A DNA stretch of 64,000 nucleotides. Origin: Capricornis sumatraensis (taxonomy: Eukaryota > Chordata > Mammalia > Artiodactyla > Bovidae). Below are positions 1-11,630 of this stretch, one piece after another. The stretch's first letter is position 1, and each line of letters opens with the position of its first letter. The translations under genes and the position numbers were made by a program. Location: the NCBI RefSeq assembly GCF_032405125.1, contig NC_091077.1:40868001-40932000 (forward strand), given 5' to 3'. Below the pieces are notes generated by a model, which worked only from the letters and a program-made list of their open reading frames with translations, was not told where the DNA came from and ran no database searches.

Positions 1-185
1 GGGATTCCTCTTGACTGAGGATAAATCTTTCAAGAATTATGAACACAGGAGATGTATTTAACAGTAGTTATAATAATGAAAATCTCTAATAAAATATTAT
101 TTTACATAATTCATGATCAACCACACACCATCTGTTCTGGAAGAATTTCTCACTGTTTGCCTCTTTGGCTTTTTGCTCTAATTCA

Positions 186-210
186 TTTTTGTTTGTTACA
201 TTACTTCCAG
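186..210 (+). other. Probable 3' splice site of the first receptor's coding exon
   Basis: A T-rich tract runs into a terminal CAG at 208-210, 23 bases before the ATG at 234, with a possible branch-point motif (ctctaat) at about 176-182. Mammalian olfactory receptor genes usually splice one or more non-coding 5' exons to a single coding exon just upstream of the ATG, and this site fits that plan. The upstream exon and promoter are not identifiable and may lie outside the window. The rest of 1-185 shows nothing recognisable. Confidence 0.55.
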
Positions 211-233
211 AAAGATTGATGTGAATTGAAGAG

Positions 234-1172
234 ATGGGCATCTGCAATCAAACCACAGTGACTCAATTTATTCTTATGGGGCTTTCTGATCTCCCCGAGG
301 TGCGCTACCCTCTTTTCGTGGTCTTTACCATCATCTATCAGGTCACCTTGGTGGGAAATGGAGTTATTCTCTTGGCCATTGGAACTGAGAAAAAACTGCA
401 CACACCCATGTATTACTTTTTGGCAAATCTGTCCCTCTTAGACATCTTCTGCCCATCAGTTACTGTCCCCAAGATGCTGGAGAACCTCTTGACTGAGAAG
501 CACAGCATTTCCTACATTGGGTGTGCTTTGCAGCTTTATTTTCTGGTGGCCCTTGTGGGAACTGAAGTCTTCCTTCTCTCTGTCATGGCTTATGACAGGT
601 ATGTGGCCATCTGTTTCCCTCTTCGTTATACCCTCATGATTACCAAGGTTCGCTGTGTTCAGCTGACTGCTGGGACTTGGGTAGCTGGGTTTCTCAATTC
701 CCTCCTTCATACAGTGTCCACATTCCGCCTTTCTTTCTGCAAGTCCAACCAAGTTAACCAGTACTACTGTGACATCCCACCAGTGGTCGCTCTCTCATGC
801 TCATCCACTTATGTGGCAGAAATGCTTATTTTGGTGGAAGCAGGTATCCTGGGGAGCAGTGCCTTCCTGGTCATCTTTATCTCTTATTTCTATATCATAT
901 CTACCATCCTAAAGATCCAGTCAGCAGAAGGGAAGCGTAAAGCCTTTTCCACATGTGCTTCCCACCTTCTGGTGGTCTGTTTATTCGGTGGCACGACAAT
1001 ATTTACCTATGTACGTCCCTTTTCCAGTCAACACTCCCCAGCAAGAGACAGACTCATCTCCATGTTATATGCAATTATTACACCAATGTTAAACCCCATG
1101 ATCTATAGCATGAGAAACACAGAGGTGAAAGGAGCAATCAGAAGGCTCTTATATCAGAAAGCATGTTTATAG
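234..1172 (+). CDS. Olfactory receptor, class II, family-5-like, intact
   Basis: This is a seven-transmembrane odorant receptor expected in the cilia of olfactory sensory neurons, signalling through Golf. The single uninterrupted frame gives 312 residues, the usual family length. Visible marks are an N-glycosylation site at N5 (NQT), the GN pair of TM1 at 41-42, LHTPMYYFLANLSLLD at 55-70, Cys97 for the conserved disulfide, MAYDRYVAIC at 118-127 at the end of TM3, further extracellular-loop cysteines at 169, 179 and 189, SY at 217-218, KAFSTCASH at 236-244 in TM6, and a PMLNPMIY motif at 284-291 in TM7. The ATG at 234 has G at -3 and G at +4 and follows a good splice acceptor. No disabling change is seen. 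The sequence resembles family 5 (OR5V-like) more than the OR13G1 gene in this window. Human 1q44 carries family-5 members such as OR5AT1, but I cannot fix orthology, so no symbol is given. Confidence 0.93.
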   Translation: MGICNQTTVTQFILMGLSDLPEVRYPLFVVFTIIYQVTLVGNGVILLAIGTEKKLHTPMYYFLANLSLLDIFCPSVTVPKMLENLLTEKHSISYIGCALQLYFLVALVGTEVFLLSVMAYDRYVAICFPLRYTLMITKVRCVQLTAGTWVAGFLNSLLHTVSTFRLSFCKSNQVNQYYCDIPPVVALSCSSTYVAEMLILVEAGILGSSAFLVIFISYFYIISTILKIQSAEGKRKAFSTCASHLLVVCLFGGTTIFTYVRPFSSQHSPARDRLISMLYAIITPMLNPMIYSMRNTEVKGAIRRLLYQKACL

Positions 1173-1325
1173 CAAGTCTAATGTTAAAAGGGAATGATTC
1201 AGTGTTTATTTTAGAATGAATACATAGAATAATTTTTAATTGTTACACATGAAATGCATACTTACATACACTTAGAAAATTTCACACAAGTGCAAATGCA
1301 TATAATCTTAATTATACTTCTCTAT

Positions 1326-1543
1326 GGGGCTTCTTTGGTGGCTCAGTTGGTAAAGAATCTGCCTGTGATGCCAGAGACCTGGGTTTGATCCCTGGGTAGG
1401 GAAGATCCTCTGCAGAAGGAAATGGCAACCCACTCCAATATTCTTGCTTGGGAAATCCCATGGACAGAGGAGCCTGATGGGATAGAGTCCATGGGGTCTC
1501 AAAAGTCAGACTTGACCTAGCAACTTAACCCACCATCACCATG
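1326..1543 (+). mobile_element. Bov-tA SINE
   Basis: The tRNA-Glu-like head (tggctcagttggtaaagaat) is followed by the BovA body ending near gtcagacttgac. A 9-base target-site duplication, cttctctat, flanks it at 1317-1325 and 1544-1552, which fixes both ends. Confidence 0.92.
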
Positions 1544-1552
1544 CTTCTCTAT

Positions 1553-2344
1553 ATATGGATATTCCTTCCTTTATTCACAGGATCTTTAAGTTCATCTTCT
1601 AAAATTTGACATTTCTGAGAGAAAGCAGAGAACTGTTAGTAATTTCACTAGCATAAGAGATATAAATTGAAGCAGTCTTAAATTAACTTGGATATATGGT
1701 CTTATCCATATCCATATACCTATATTATCTGTATGTTTGCATGTTTCTAAATGATATTCATCTATAGATCATCCTTACACTTCTTTCCTTTATTTGACTG
1801 ACTGCTTATGCTCTTACTCCCTTTTGTTTTCATTTCATTCTTCCTCTTCAACTTTTGCTTCTCTTACTCTATATTTCTCTGTTTCTCCCTTTTATGATAA
1901 CCCTATCCATTCTCAGTTCTGCTTGTCCTTGGTCACAGGGGTGCATTTAGTTCTGTGTCAGACATGACTGAGTGACTGAACTGAACAGATTTAGATCTCT
2001 ATTTCAGCTCAGTATATTACTATCATCATAGCCTCAACATGGTCAAAACTGAAAGAAACATCATTTAATATACACATGCACACACAAACACATCTTCTTA
2101 TCTTCTACCTCATATTTTTATTATCAGTTTTCCCCCACTCCTCAAACTAAAATTCATGAAACTAGACTGCTGTGCCTTAAAGTGCAGCACTTCCATTCAG
2201 TTTGCCTAGAGAGTGATAGTCTCTGACTGTGGATAGGACACCACTCCATTCCCTCTCCTTGTCACATGTAAAGGTAAAATTATTTTCTCTATGTCTTAAT
2301 ACTTCAAAGTCAGAAGTCATGCATAATTTTTCTTAATAATCTTC
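1553..2344. other. AT-rich intergenic DNA with a short BovB tail
   Basis: No gene is recognised. The only identifiable piece is a short BovB 3'-tail scrap at about 1953-1987 (gacatgactgagtgactgaa). The rest is AT-rich with short pyrimidine runs. Confidence 0.6.
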
Positions 2345-2666
2345 TGGGCTTCCCCAGTGGTCCAGGGGCTAAGAATCTGCCTTGAAATGCAAGAGGCATT
2401 GGTTCAATTACTGGTCTAGGAAGATCCCACATGCTGTGGAGCAACTAAGCCCATGTGCTTCTACTACTGAGCCTGTGCTCTGGAGCCCAGGAGTCACAGC
2501 TACAGAGCCCATGTGCCACAGCTACTGAAACCCAAGTGCCCTAGAGCTTGCGCTCTGCAACAAGAGATATCACCTCAATGAGAAGCCCTCACACTGCAAC
2601 TAGAGAAAGCCTGCAGTAGCAGTGAATACCCAGCACAGCCAATATAAATAAATAAAATATATATGA
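2345..2666 (+). mobile_element. CHR-type cetartiodactyl SINE, near full length
   Basis: It opens with a gggcttcccca head and carries the typical body (atgctgtggagcaactaag, then cacactgcaactagagaaa), ending in an A-rich tail of aaataaata units. It is older and more diverged than the Bov-tA copies here. Confidence 0.8.
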
Positions 2667-3377
2667 AAAATTATCCCTATCCTGGACATCTCAATAGCTA
2701 AAAATTTAATCTTCAGTCTGATGATCACAATTAGTATATCCCCACTCTCTGCATTTCTGATTCTTCATTCACTGACTTTCAGTATTTTCTCTCTTTCTCT
2801 TATCTGCATTCTACCTTTCCATTATCACTATGTGAGGTAGTCTTATATTACTCAGAAACATCTATCTATTCCTCCTCTGGATTGTCATTGGTCTGTTAGT
2901 CATTTTCAAAATTATCCTTTAAATTATATTTCAGGCTATCAAATGATAGGCTGATCATATGTACTTTTTGTTACATGAACTGGAGTAAAAATGCATTGAG
3001 ATATGATGTTTTTGTATTAATTACATTTTAAAAAATTCAGAAAAGGCCTAATATACATCTTCCACAACATACAGGGCTATTCATAGTTGTGATGAGTCAT
3101 TTATATGTCACTTAATTTTCGAAAGAGTGGGAAAACTTATGCATACCTGAAGAATAAAATGAAATAATAGCATTACTATGAAAGACTTGAGATTTGTTAT
3201 TTTTATTCTATTTTTTGTAAAGTTTGCATGTGGTATGAAAGAATCAAGTCTTCATCACATAAAAGCAGAATACATGGGATATGTAAATGTAACACCATAT
3301 GAGTCGGACAATGACTGAGAGAATGAACTGAACTGAACTACAATGAAGAATGAACCTGGGCGTGCAGATATTCTACA
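2667..3377. other. AT-rich intergenic DNA
   Basis: No gene is seen. A 40-base BovB 3' tail (tgaactgaactgaa) sits at about 3301-3339. The rest is not assigned. Confidence 0.6.
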
Positions 3378-4385
3378 AAATTCTGTTTTCATTTCCTTTA
3401 GATATATCCCAAAAGTGGAATGGCTGAATCATATGGTAGTTCTACTTGTAACTTTTAAGGAACTTTCATACATTTTCCCACTATCTCTAACCAATTTGCA
3501 TTCTCACCAACTGCACAGTGTCTGACTCTTTGGGACCCCATGAACCATAGCACACCAGGCCTCCCTGTCCATCACCAACTCCCAGAGTTCACCCAACTCA
3601 TATCTATTGAGTCGGTGATGCCATCCAACCATCTCATCCTCTGTCATCCCCTTCTCCTCCTGCCCTCAATCTTTCCCAGCATCAGGGTCTTTTCCAATGA
3701 GTCAGCTGTTCACATCAGGTGGTCAAAGTATTGAAGCTTCAGCTTCAACATTAGTCCTTCCAATGAACACCCAGGACAGATCTCCTTTAGTATGGACTGG
3801 TTGGATCTCCTTGCAGTCCAAGGGACTCTCGAGTCTTCTCCAGCACCATAGTTCAAAAGCATCAGTTCTTCAGTGCTCAGCTTTCTTGTTCTCCATGTCT
3901 TTGCCAATTACTGTTATTGCTTGTCTTTTCAGGGAGCCATTCTATCAAGTGCATATTGAATATGTTTATGTTTTGCATTTATTAAATATTTGATGTTCAG
4001 TGATGTTGATCACCTTTTCAGGTACCTGTTGTCATTAATATAACATCTTTGAATAAAAAAGGGTATTTAGTTATTCTGCCCTTTAAAAATATTAGATTGG
4101 TCTTATTGCTATCAAACTATATGTTTTCTTTATGCATTTTGGATATTAACCCTTTATCAGATATATAATTTGCAAATATTTTCTCTCATTCTGTAGGTTG
4201 ATTTTTCATTTTGTAGATTGTTTCTTTTTGGTTTCTTTTATTACTCCAATAAGATCTCCCATGCTTATTTAAATTGTCTTACCATCCTTGTAGAAAATCA
4301 GTTAAACATAAATTTATGGGTTTATATCAGTTTGCCATTCTATTTCACTGACCTATAAATCTACTCTCAGGCCAATGACAGAGTC
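3378..4385 (-). mobile_element. Old L1 fragment (ORF2 C-terminal region), interrupted by BovB
   Basis: Diverged L1 ORF2 sequence reads on the minus strand at 3378-3513 and again at about 3917-4385. The gap is filled by a BovB fragment. No usable frame remains. Confidence 0.75.
3514..3903 (-). mobile_element. BovB LINE 3' fragment
   Basis: Read on the minus strand this is the last 390 or so bases of BovB: the C-terminal end of the reverse-transcriptase ORF and the start of the tail. It lies inside the L1 fragment at 3378-4385 and so is younger. Apparent frames here are decayed LINE coding sequence or its antisense. Confidence 0.88.
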
Positions 4386-5330
4386 TTCTTTTTTCCCTCA
4401 AATATTTTCAGATTAATTGAGACACTGTTCTGCACAAATTTAAGGTGTACAGCATAATGATTTGACTTTCATGAATCATTAAATGGTTACAACAATACTT
4501 GCAGTAAATATCTATCATGCCATATAGATGAAAAACTAAATAAATAAAATAATCTTGTTATTTGTGATGAGAACTTAAAATTTACTCTCAACAACTTTTG
4601 TATATAACATAGAACAGTGGTAATTAATTATATTTATCACACTGTGCATTAGAGCTCTGGTATTTATTTATCTTATTACTGAGCATTGTAACTTTTGACT
4701 ATCTTCATTCAATTTCCCCTCTCTCCACTTCCTGCTTTTGGCATCTTTTAATATGAGTCTACTTACTTACTTGTTTTTGAAGATCTATGTTAGTTCATGA
4801 TGCACACATAGTGATACAGTATTGCTATACATTTCAAAATGACCACCACAGTAATTCTAATTATCATTTGCCACCATATAAAGATGTAATTTCATTATTG
4901 ACTATATTCCTCACAGCTCATATATGTAACTCACTTATTTTGTAACTGAAGGTTTGTACCTCTTAATCTACTTCATCTGTTTACAGATGTATCCCAACTC
5001 CTCCTCTCTGACAATCAGCTATTTATTTTTTATCTCTATGACTTTGTTTCTGTTACACTTGTTCATTTGTTCTGTTCTTTAGAGTCCATATATAAGTGAA
5101 ATTGCATATTTTCCTTTTCTTGTCTGATTTATTTCACCTGGAGTAACACCCTCTAGGTCCACCCATGTTTTCACAGATGACAAAGTTTTTTCTTTTTTGC
5201 AGTTGAGTAACACTCCACCATATAGATCCTCTTTATCCATATATTTATCAATAGGTACTTAGGTTGCTTCTATAGCTTGTATATAGTAAAAATGCTGCAA
5301 ATGGGGGTTTACATATATTTTCAAATTGTA

Positions 5331-5540
5331 TGTGTGTGTGCTCAATCGTGTCCAGTTCTTTGCAACTCCATGGACTGTAGCCCTGCAGGGTCCTCTGTCC
5401 ATGGTATTTTCCAGGCAAGAATACTGGAGTGGGCTGCCATGCCCTCCTCCAGGGGATCTTCTAGACCCAGGGATCAAATTCTCATCTCTTGCATCTCCTG
5501 CATTGGCAGGCATATCCACTAGCACCTCCTGGGAAGCCTA
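5331..5540 (-). mobile_element. Bov-tA SINE
   Basis: Minus-strand Bov-tA with BovA body first and the tRNA-like head at the high-coordinate end. It is followed at once by a plus-strand SINE piece at 5541-5648. Confidence 0.85.
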
Positions 5541-5648
5541 GGATAGGAAATTGCAACCCACTCCAATATTGTTGCCTGGAAAATCCCATAAACAGAGGAG
5601 CCTGGTGGACTACAGTCACAAAATTTAGACATGACTGAGACACAACAT
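5541..5648 (+). mobile_element. Bov-tA body fragment, head to head with the preceding copy
   Basis: It contains the BovA part only (gcaacccactccaatattgt onward to gacatgactgag), without a tRNA-like head. The opposed orientation next to 5331-5540 suggests one rearranged element or an insertion into an existing SINE. Confidence 0.75.
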
Positions 5649-5878
5649 ATGGTAGTTCTTTTTTAAATTTTGTGAGATGCCTCTATGCTCGTTTAAACAG
5701 TGACTGCACAATTTACATTCCCTTCAATGGTTCACAGAGTTTCCTGTTTCCCACATGTTTATCATTATTTGTTATTTGTTGTCTTTTTTATAATAGACAA
5801 TCTAACAGGTGTTAGGTGATATCTCATCATTGTTTTGGTTTACATCTACCTGATGATTAAAGATGTAAGCATCTTTTT

Positions 5879-6125
5879 TTAAAAAATAAATTTATTTGTT
5901 TTAATTGGAGGTTAATTACTTTACATTATTTTATTGGTTTTGCCATACATCAACATGTATCTGCCACAGGTATACACATGTTCCCCATCCTGAACCCCTC
6001 TCCCTCCTCCTTCCCCATACCATCCCTCTGGGTCATCCCAGTGCTATGAAACGAGTCGCCAGGCCAGGTTCAATGCATGATACTGGATGCTTGGGGCTGG
6101 TGCACTGGGATGACCCAGAGGGATG
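5879..6125 (-). mobile_element. Short young L1 with 5' inversion
   Basis: Its 3' end is at 5879, reading on the minus strand up to about 6044; the remaining 80 bases (to 6125) are L1 in the opposite sense. A 14-base target-site duplication, gtaagcatcttttt, flanks it at 5865-5878 and 6126-6139. A 25-base inverted repeat (6020-6044 and 6102-6126) is the L1 segment copied from both primers, the expected overlap of twin priming. Confidence 0.88.
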
Positions 6126-6382
6126 GTAAGCATCTTTTTATTTGCGGGTTGGCCACCAATATGTATTCATTGGAAAAATATCTATGAAGTTCCTTTGTTA
6201 AATTTTAATTGAATTGTTTGCTTTTTGTTTTGGCTTGATGTTGAATTGTACGATTTTTTTTGTATATTTTGAATATTGAATCCTTGTCAGATACATTGTT
6301 AACATCTTCAGTTCAATAAGTGTCCTTTCCAGCTTCTTGATGGTTTTCGTTTTTACCATACAAAATGTTTTTAGTTTGATGT

Positions 6383-6493
6383 GAAATGAAAATCACTCAG
6401 TTGTGTTTAACTCTTCATGACCCCATGGACTATACAGTCCATGCAATTCTACAGGCCAGAATACTGGAGTGGGTAACCTTTCCCTTCTCTAGG
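6383..6493 (-). mobile_element. Bov-tA-related SINE fragment
   Basis: A short minus-strand BovA-type body flanked by a perfect 13-base duplication, tttagtttgatgt, at 6370-6382 and 6494-6506. Confidence 0.85.
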
Positions 6494-7140
6494 TTTAGTT
6501 TGATGTAAGCATATGAAAATTTTTTTTGAACTTTGTTACCCTGGCCTCAGGAGGTATATCTAAAAAAAAAAAATTACTAAGTCCAATGTTTTCTTCTAGA
6601 AATTTTATGATTACAGGCCTTCCATTTATGTAATATTCAATTTTGAGTTTTTTTTTTTTGTATGAAGCATGAGAGTCCAGTTTAATTCTTTTGCATATTG
6701 CTGTCTAGTTTTCTCAATACTATTTTGTTGGTATTAATTTTCTTTTAAATGTTATTTTATTTTTAATTGGAAGATAGTTACTTTTCAATATTGTGATGGT
6801 TTCTATCATACACCAACATGAGTCAACCACAGGCACACATATGTTCCCTTTGTCTTAAACTTTCCTCTCATATCCCTCCCCATCCCATACCTTTAGGTTG
6901 TCCTAGAGGATGGGCTTTAGGTTCCCTATATCATACACTAAATGCCTAATGTCTTATCTATTTTACATATGGTAATGTATATGTTTCAATACTAGTCTGT
7001 CAAGTCATCCCACCCTCTTTGTCCCCCACTGATATCAAAAGTCTGTTCTTCACATCTGTGTCTCCTTTGCTGCCCTGCAAGGAAGATCATCAGTATCATC
7101 TTTTTAGAATTCATATATATATGTTTATATATAATATTTG

Positions 7141-7342
7141 TGGGACTTCCCTGGTGGTTCAGATGGTAAAGAATTTGCCTGCAATGCAAGATATCTGAGT
7201 TTGATCCCTGGATCAGGAAGATCCTCTGGAGATGGGAATGGCAACCCACTCAGTATTCTTGCCAGGAGAATTCCACAGACAGAAGAGCCTAGCAGGTTCA
7301 TGGGTCTGCAAAGAGTTGGACACAACTAAGTAACTAACAAAC
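7141..7342 (+). mobile_element. Bov-tA SINE
   Basis: A complete head and body inside the L1. A near-perfect 12-base duplication flanks it (atataatatttg at 7129-7140, atataatacttg at 7343-7354). Confidence 0.9.
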
Positions 7343-7845
7343 ATATAATACTTGTTTTTCCCTTTCTGATTTACTTCACTCTGTATAATTGTCTCTAGGT
7401 TCATACACCTCAGTAGAATTGACTTAAAGGTGTTCCTTTTTACAGCTGAGTATTATTCCATTGTGTATATGTACCACAACTTCTTTATCCATTCATCTTC
7501 TGATGAATATCTATGTTGTTTCTATGTCCTAGCTATTTTAAATAGTGCTTCAGTGAACACTGGGGTACATCCATCTTTTTCAATTATGATTTTTTGAGGG
7601 TATATGCCCACTAGTGGATTACTTGGTCATATGATAATTTCATTCTCAGTTTTTAAAAAAGAATCTCCATACTGTTCTCCATAGTGGCTGTTGGAATTTG
7701 CACTCCCACCAACAGTGCAATATGGTTCCCTTTGCTCCACACCCTCTCTAGCATTTATTGTTTGCAGACATTTAGATGATGGCCATTCTGACCAGTGTGA
7801 AGTATTACCTCATTGTGGTTTTATTTTGCGTTTCTCTAATAATGC

Positions 7846-8762
7846 TCAAATTACCACACAATTGCACTAATCTCACATGCTAGTAAAGTAATGTTCAAAA
7901 TATTCCAAGCCAGGCTTCAGCAATACGTGTACTGTGAACTTCCAGATGTTCAAGCTGGTTTCAGAAAAGGCAGAGGAACCAGAGATCAAATTGTCAACAT
8001 CCGCTGGATCATGGAAAAAGCAAGAGAGTTCCAGAAAACATCTATTTCTGCTTTATTGACTATGCCAAAGCCTTTGACTGTGTGGATCATGATAAACTGG
8101 AAAATTCTGAAAGAGAGGGGAATACCAGACCCCCTGACCTGCCTCTTGAGAAACCTATATGCAGGTCAGGAAGCAACAGTTAGAACTGGACATGGAACAA
8201 CAGACTGGTTCCAAACAGGAAAAGGAGTACGTCAAGGCTGTATATTGTCACCCTGCTTATTTAACTGATATGCAGAGTACATCATGAGAAATGCGGGGCT
8301 GGAATCAAGATTGCCAGGAGAAATATCAATAACCTCAGATATGCAGATGACATCACCCTTGTGGCAGAAAGTGAAGAGGAACTAAAGAGCCTCTTGATGA
8401 AAGTGAAAGTGGAGAGTGAAAAAGTTGGCTGAAAACTCAACATTCAGAAAACGAAGATCATGGCATCTGGTCCCATCACTTCATGGGAAATAAATGGGGA
8501 AATAGTGGAAACAGATTCAGATTTTATTTTGGGGGGCTCCAAATCACTGCAGATGGTGTTTGCAGCCATGAAATTAAAAGACGCTTACTCCTTGGAAGGG
8601 AAGTGATGACCAACCTAGACAGCATATTCAAAAGCAGAGACATTACTTTGCCAACAAAGATCCGTCTAGCCAAGGCTATGGTTTTTCCAGTGGTCATGTA
8701 TGGATGTGAGAGTTGGATTGTGAAGAAAGCTGAGCGCCGAAGAATTGAATAAAAAGTGAACT
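7846..8762 (+). mobile_element. BovB LINE, reverse-transcriptase region, 3' deleted
   Basis: The plus strand carries RTE-type reverse-transcriptase sequence. One frame (7891-8268) ends near the GKGVRQGCILSP block, and the YADD catalytic box is encoded at about 8340-8351 in another frame, so the ORF is frameshifted. The element stops at about 8753, then jumps to a scrap of the 3' tail. It splits the L1 exactly, since L1 sequence at 7845 resumes at 8763. Confidence 0.9.
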
Positions 8763-9230
8763 GAATGAAGAGTGATGTTGAGCATCTTTTCATGTGTTTA
8801 TTAGCCATCTGTATGTCTTCTTTGGAGAAATGTTTGTTTAGGTATTCTGTCCACTTTTTGATTGGTTGTTTGTTTTTCTGGTATTAAGATGCATGTGCTG
8901 CATGTATATTTTGGAGATTAATCCTTTGTCAGTTATTTCATTTGCTATTATTTTCTCCTATTCTGAGGATTGTCTTTTCACCTTGTTTGTAGTTTTCTTC
9001 TTTGTGCAAAAGCTTTTAAATTTTATTAGGTCCCATCAGTCTATTTTTAAAAAGTATCCACTGCTCTAGGAGGTGGGCCATAGCAGATCTAGCTGTGATA
9101 TCAAAGAGTGTTCTGCCTATGTTTTCCTCTAATTGTTTAAAAGTTTCTAGTATTATATTTAGGTCTTTAATCCATTTGAGTTTATTTTTGTGTATGATGT
9201 TAGGAAGTGTTCTAATTTCATTTTTTACGT

Positions 9231-9676
9231 TGTTTTTCCAGTAGTTGTGTATAGATGTGAGAGTTGGACTATGAAGAAAGCTGAGCACTGAAGAATTGAT
9301 GCTTTTGAACTGTGGTGTTGGAGAAGACTCTTGAGAGTCCCTTGGACTGCAAGGAGATCCAACCAGGCCATTCTGAAGGAGATCAGCCCTGGGATTTCTT
9401 TGGAAGGACTGATGCTAAAGCTGAAACTCCAATACTTTGGCCACCTCATGCGAAGAGTTGACTCATTGGAAATGACCCTGATGCTGGGAGGGATTGGGGG
9501 CAGGAGAAGAAGGGGATGACAGAAGACAAGATGGCTGGACGGCATCACCGACTCGATGGACATGAGTTTGAGTGAACTCTGGGAGTTGGTGATGGACAAG
9601 GAGGCCTGGCATGCTGCAGTTCATGGGGTCACAAAGAGTCGGACATGACTGAGTGACTGAACTGAACTGAACTGAA
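9231..9676 (+). mobile_element. BovB LINE 3' end
   Basis: The C-terminal part of the BovB ORF and the complete 3' end, closing with repeated tgaac units (actgaactgaactgaa). It is 5' truncated and inserted in L1 sequence. One or more stops break the frame. Confidence 0.9.
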
Positions 9677-11630
9677 ATTGAAAAAAAATTCATTTTTTCC
9701 TCAACATTACTTATTGAAGATACTGCCTTTTCTCCATTGCATATTCTTTCCTCCTTTGTCAGATATAAGGTGCTCATAGGTGTGTGAGTTTATCTCTGGG
9801 CTTTCTATCTTGTTTCCTTGGGTTTTATTGCTGTGTGCCTGTACCATACTGTCTTGATGACTGTAGTTTTGTAGTATAGTCTGAAGTCAGGAAGTTTGAT
9901 TCCTCCAGCTTTATTCTTTTTTAAGAGTGCTTTGGCTATTCAGGGTCTTTTGTGTTTCCATATGAATTGTGAAATTTTTTGTTCTAGTTCTGTGAAAAAT
10001 ACTATTTGCAGTTTGATAAGGATTCATTGAGTCTGTGGATTCCTTTGAAAAGTATAGTCATTTTCACAGTATTGATTCTTCGAACCCAAGAACATGGTCT
10101 ATCTCTCCATCTGTTTGTGTCATCTTTGATTTCTTTCATCAGTGCCTTATAGTTTTCTGCATTTAGGTCTTTGTCTCTTTAGGCAGGTTTAGCCCCAGGT
10201 ATTATATTCTTGCAAAGGTGAATGGGATTGCTTCCTTAATTTCTCTTTCTGATTTTTCATTGTTAGCATATAAGAGTGAAAGAGATTTCTGTGTATTAAT
10301 TTTATAAACTGAGATTTTCCTATATTCATTGATTAGTAATTTTCTGGTAGCATCTTTAAGGTTTTCTGTTTATAGTATCATTTTGTTTGTAGTAAGAATT
10401 TTGCTTATTCTTTTTCAATCTGGATTCTTTTTATTTCTTTTTCTTCTCTGATTGCTGTGATTAGGATTCCAAAATTATAGTGAATAATATTGGAAAAAAT
10501 GGGCACCCTTGTCCTGTTCTTGATCTTAGAGAAAACTCTTTCAGTCTTTCACCACTGAGGATAATGTTTTCTGTGGGTTTGTTGTATATGGCCTTTATTA
10601 TGTTGAGGTACATTTCTTCTATGCCAACTTTTTGGAAAGTTTTTTTTTTTTTATTATAAATGGGTGTTGAATTTTGTCAAAAACTTTCTCTGTAATGACT
10701 GAGGTTATCATATATATTTTTTGTCATTCAGTTTGTTAGTATGGTGTATCAATATTGTGTATATTGAAGATTTCTTGCATTCCTGTAATAAAGCCCACTT
10801 GGTCATGCTCTATGATCCTTTTAATGTGCTGTTGAATTCTGTTTGCTAGAATTTTATTGAGGATTTTTACATCTATGTTCATCAGCGATATTGGCCTGTA
10901 ATTTCCTTTGTCTGGTTTTGGTATCAAGGTGATAGTAGCCTTGTAGAATGAGTTTGGGAGGTTTCTTTTCTGTGCAATTTTCTGGAAGAGTTTGAGCAGG
11001 ATAGGTGTTAGCTCTTCTCTAAACTTTCAGTAGAATTTGCCTATGAAGCCATCTAGCCCAGGGCTTTTGTTTATTGGAAGATTTTTGACAATGATTTTGA
11101 TTTCTATGCTTTTGATTGGCCTGTTTGTATTTTCTATTTCGCCCTGGTTCATTTTTGGAAAGCTAAACATTTCTAAGACTTTGCCTGTTTGTTATAGATT
11201 GTCCATTGCATTGGCATATAGTTGTCTTTATTAGTCACACAACTTTTTGTATATCAGTGGTTTTGTTTGTAATTTCTCCATTTCTGATTTAATTGATTTT
11301 CCTTTCTCTTTTTTGCCTGATGAGTCTGGCTAAAGTTTCATCAATTTTGTTTATCTTTTTTTTAATCCAAAAGACTGTTTTATTCTTGGATGGAAAAAAG
11401 CCATTAATAGTCAAATGAAAATGATCATATTTAAAAACTTATGTAAGAAACAGTGTCCAAGGACATTCAAGTAGCAGTGAGAGGGAGAGAAAAATGCTTC
11501 AATAGTCCATCGATTTTCTTCAAAATATTAGTTGACAGAATACGATTCAGTTCAGTGGCTATGACAATTCATATAATTTTTCATTGTTTTCTTGAGACAC
11601 AAAAGTTTGCCATTGTAGTGTTTTTTAAAA

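Larger units (their letters stand above)
4386..6739 (-). mobile_element. Old L1, 3'UTR and ORF2 part, interrupted
   Basis: A second minus-strand L1 starts with its 3'UTR near 4390 and continues into ORF2 sequence at 5040-5330, 5650-5878, 6126-6382 and 6494-6739. Two Bov-tA pieces, a short younger L1 and another SINE fragment interrupt it. The L1 reading resumes after each insert. Confidence 0.72.
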
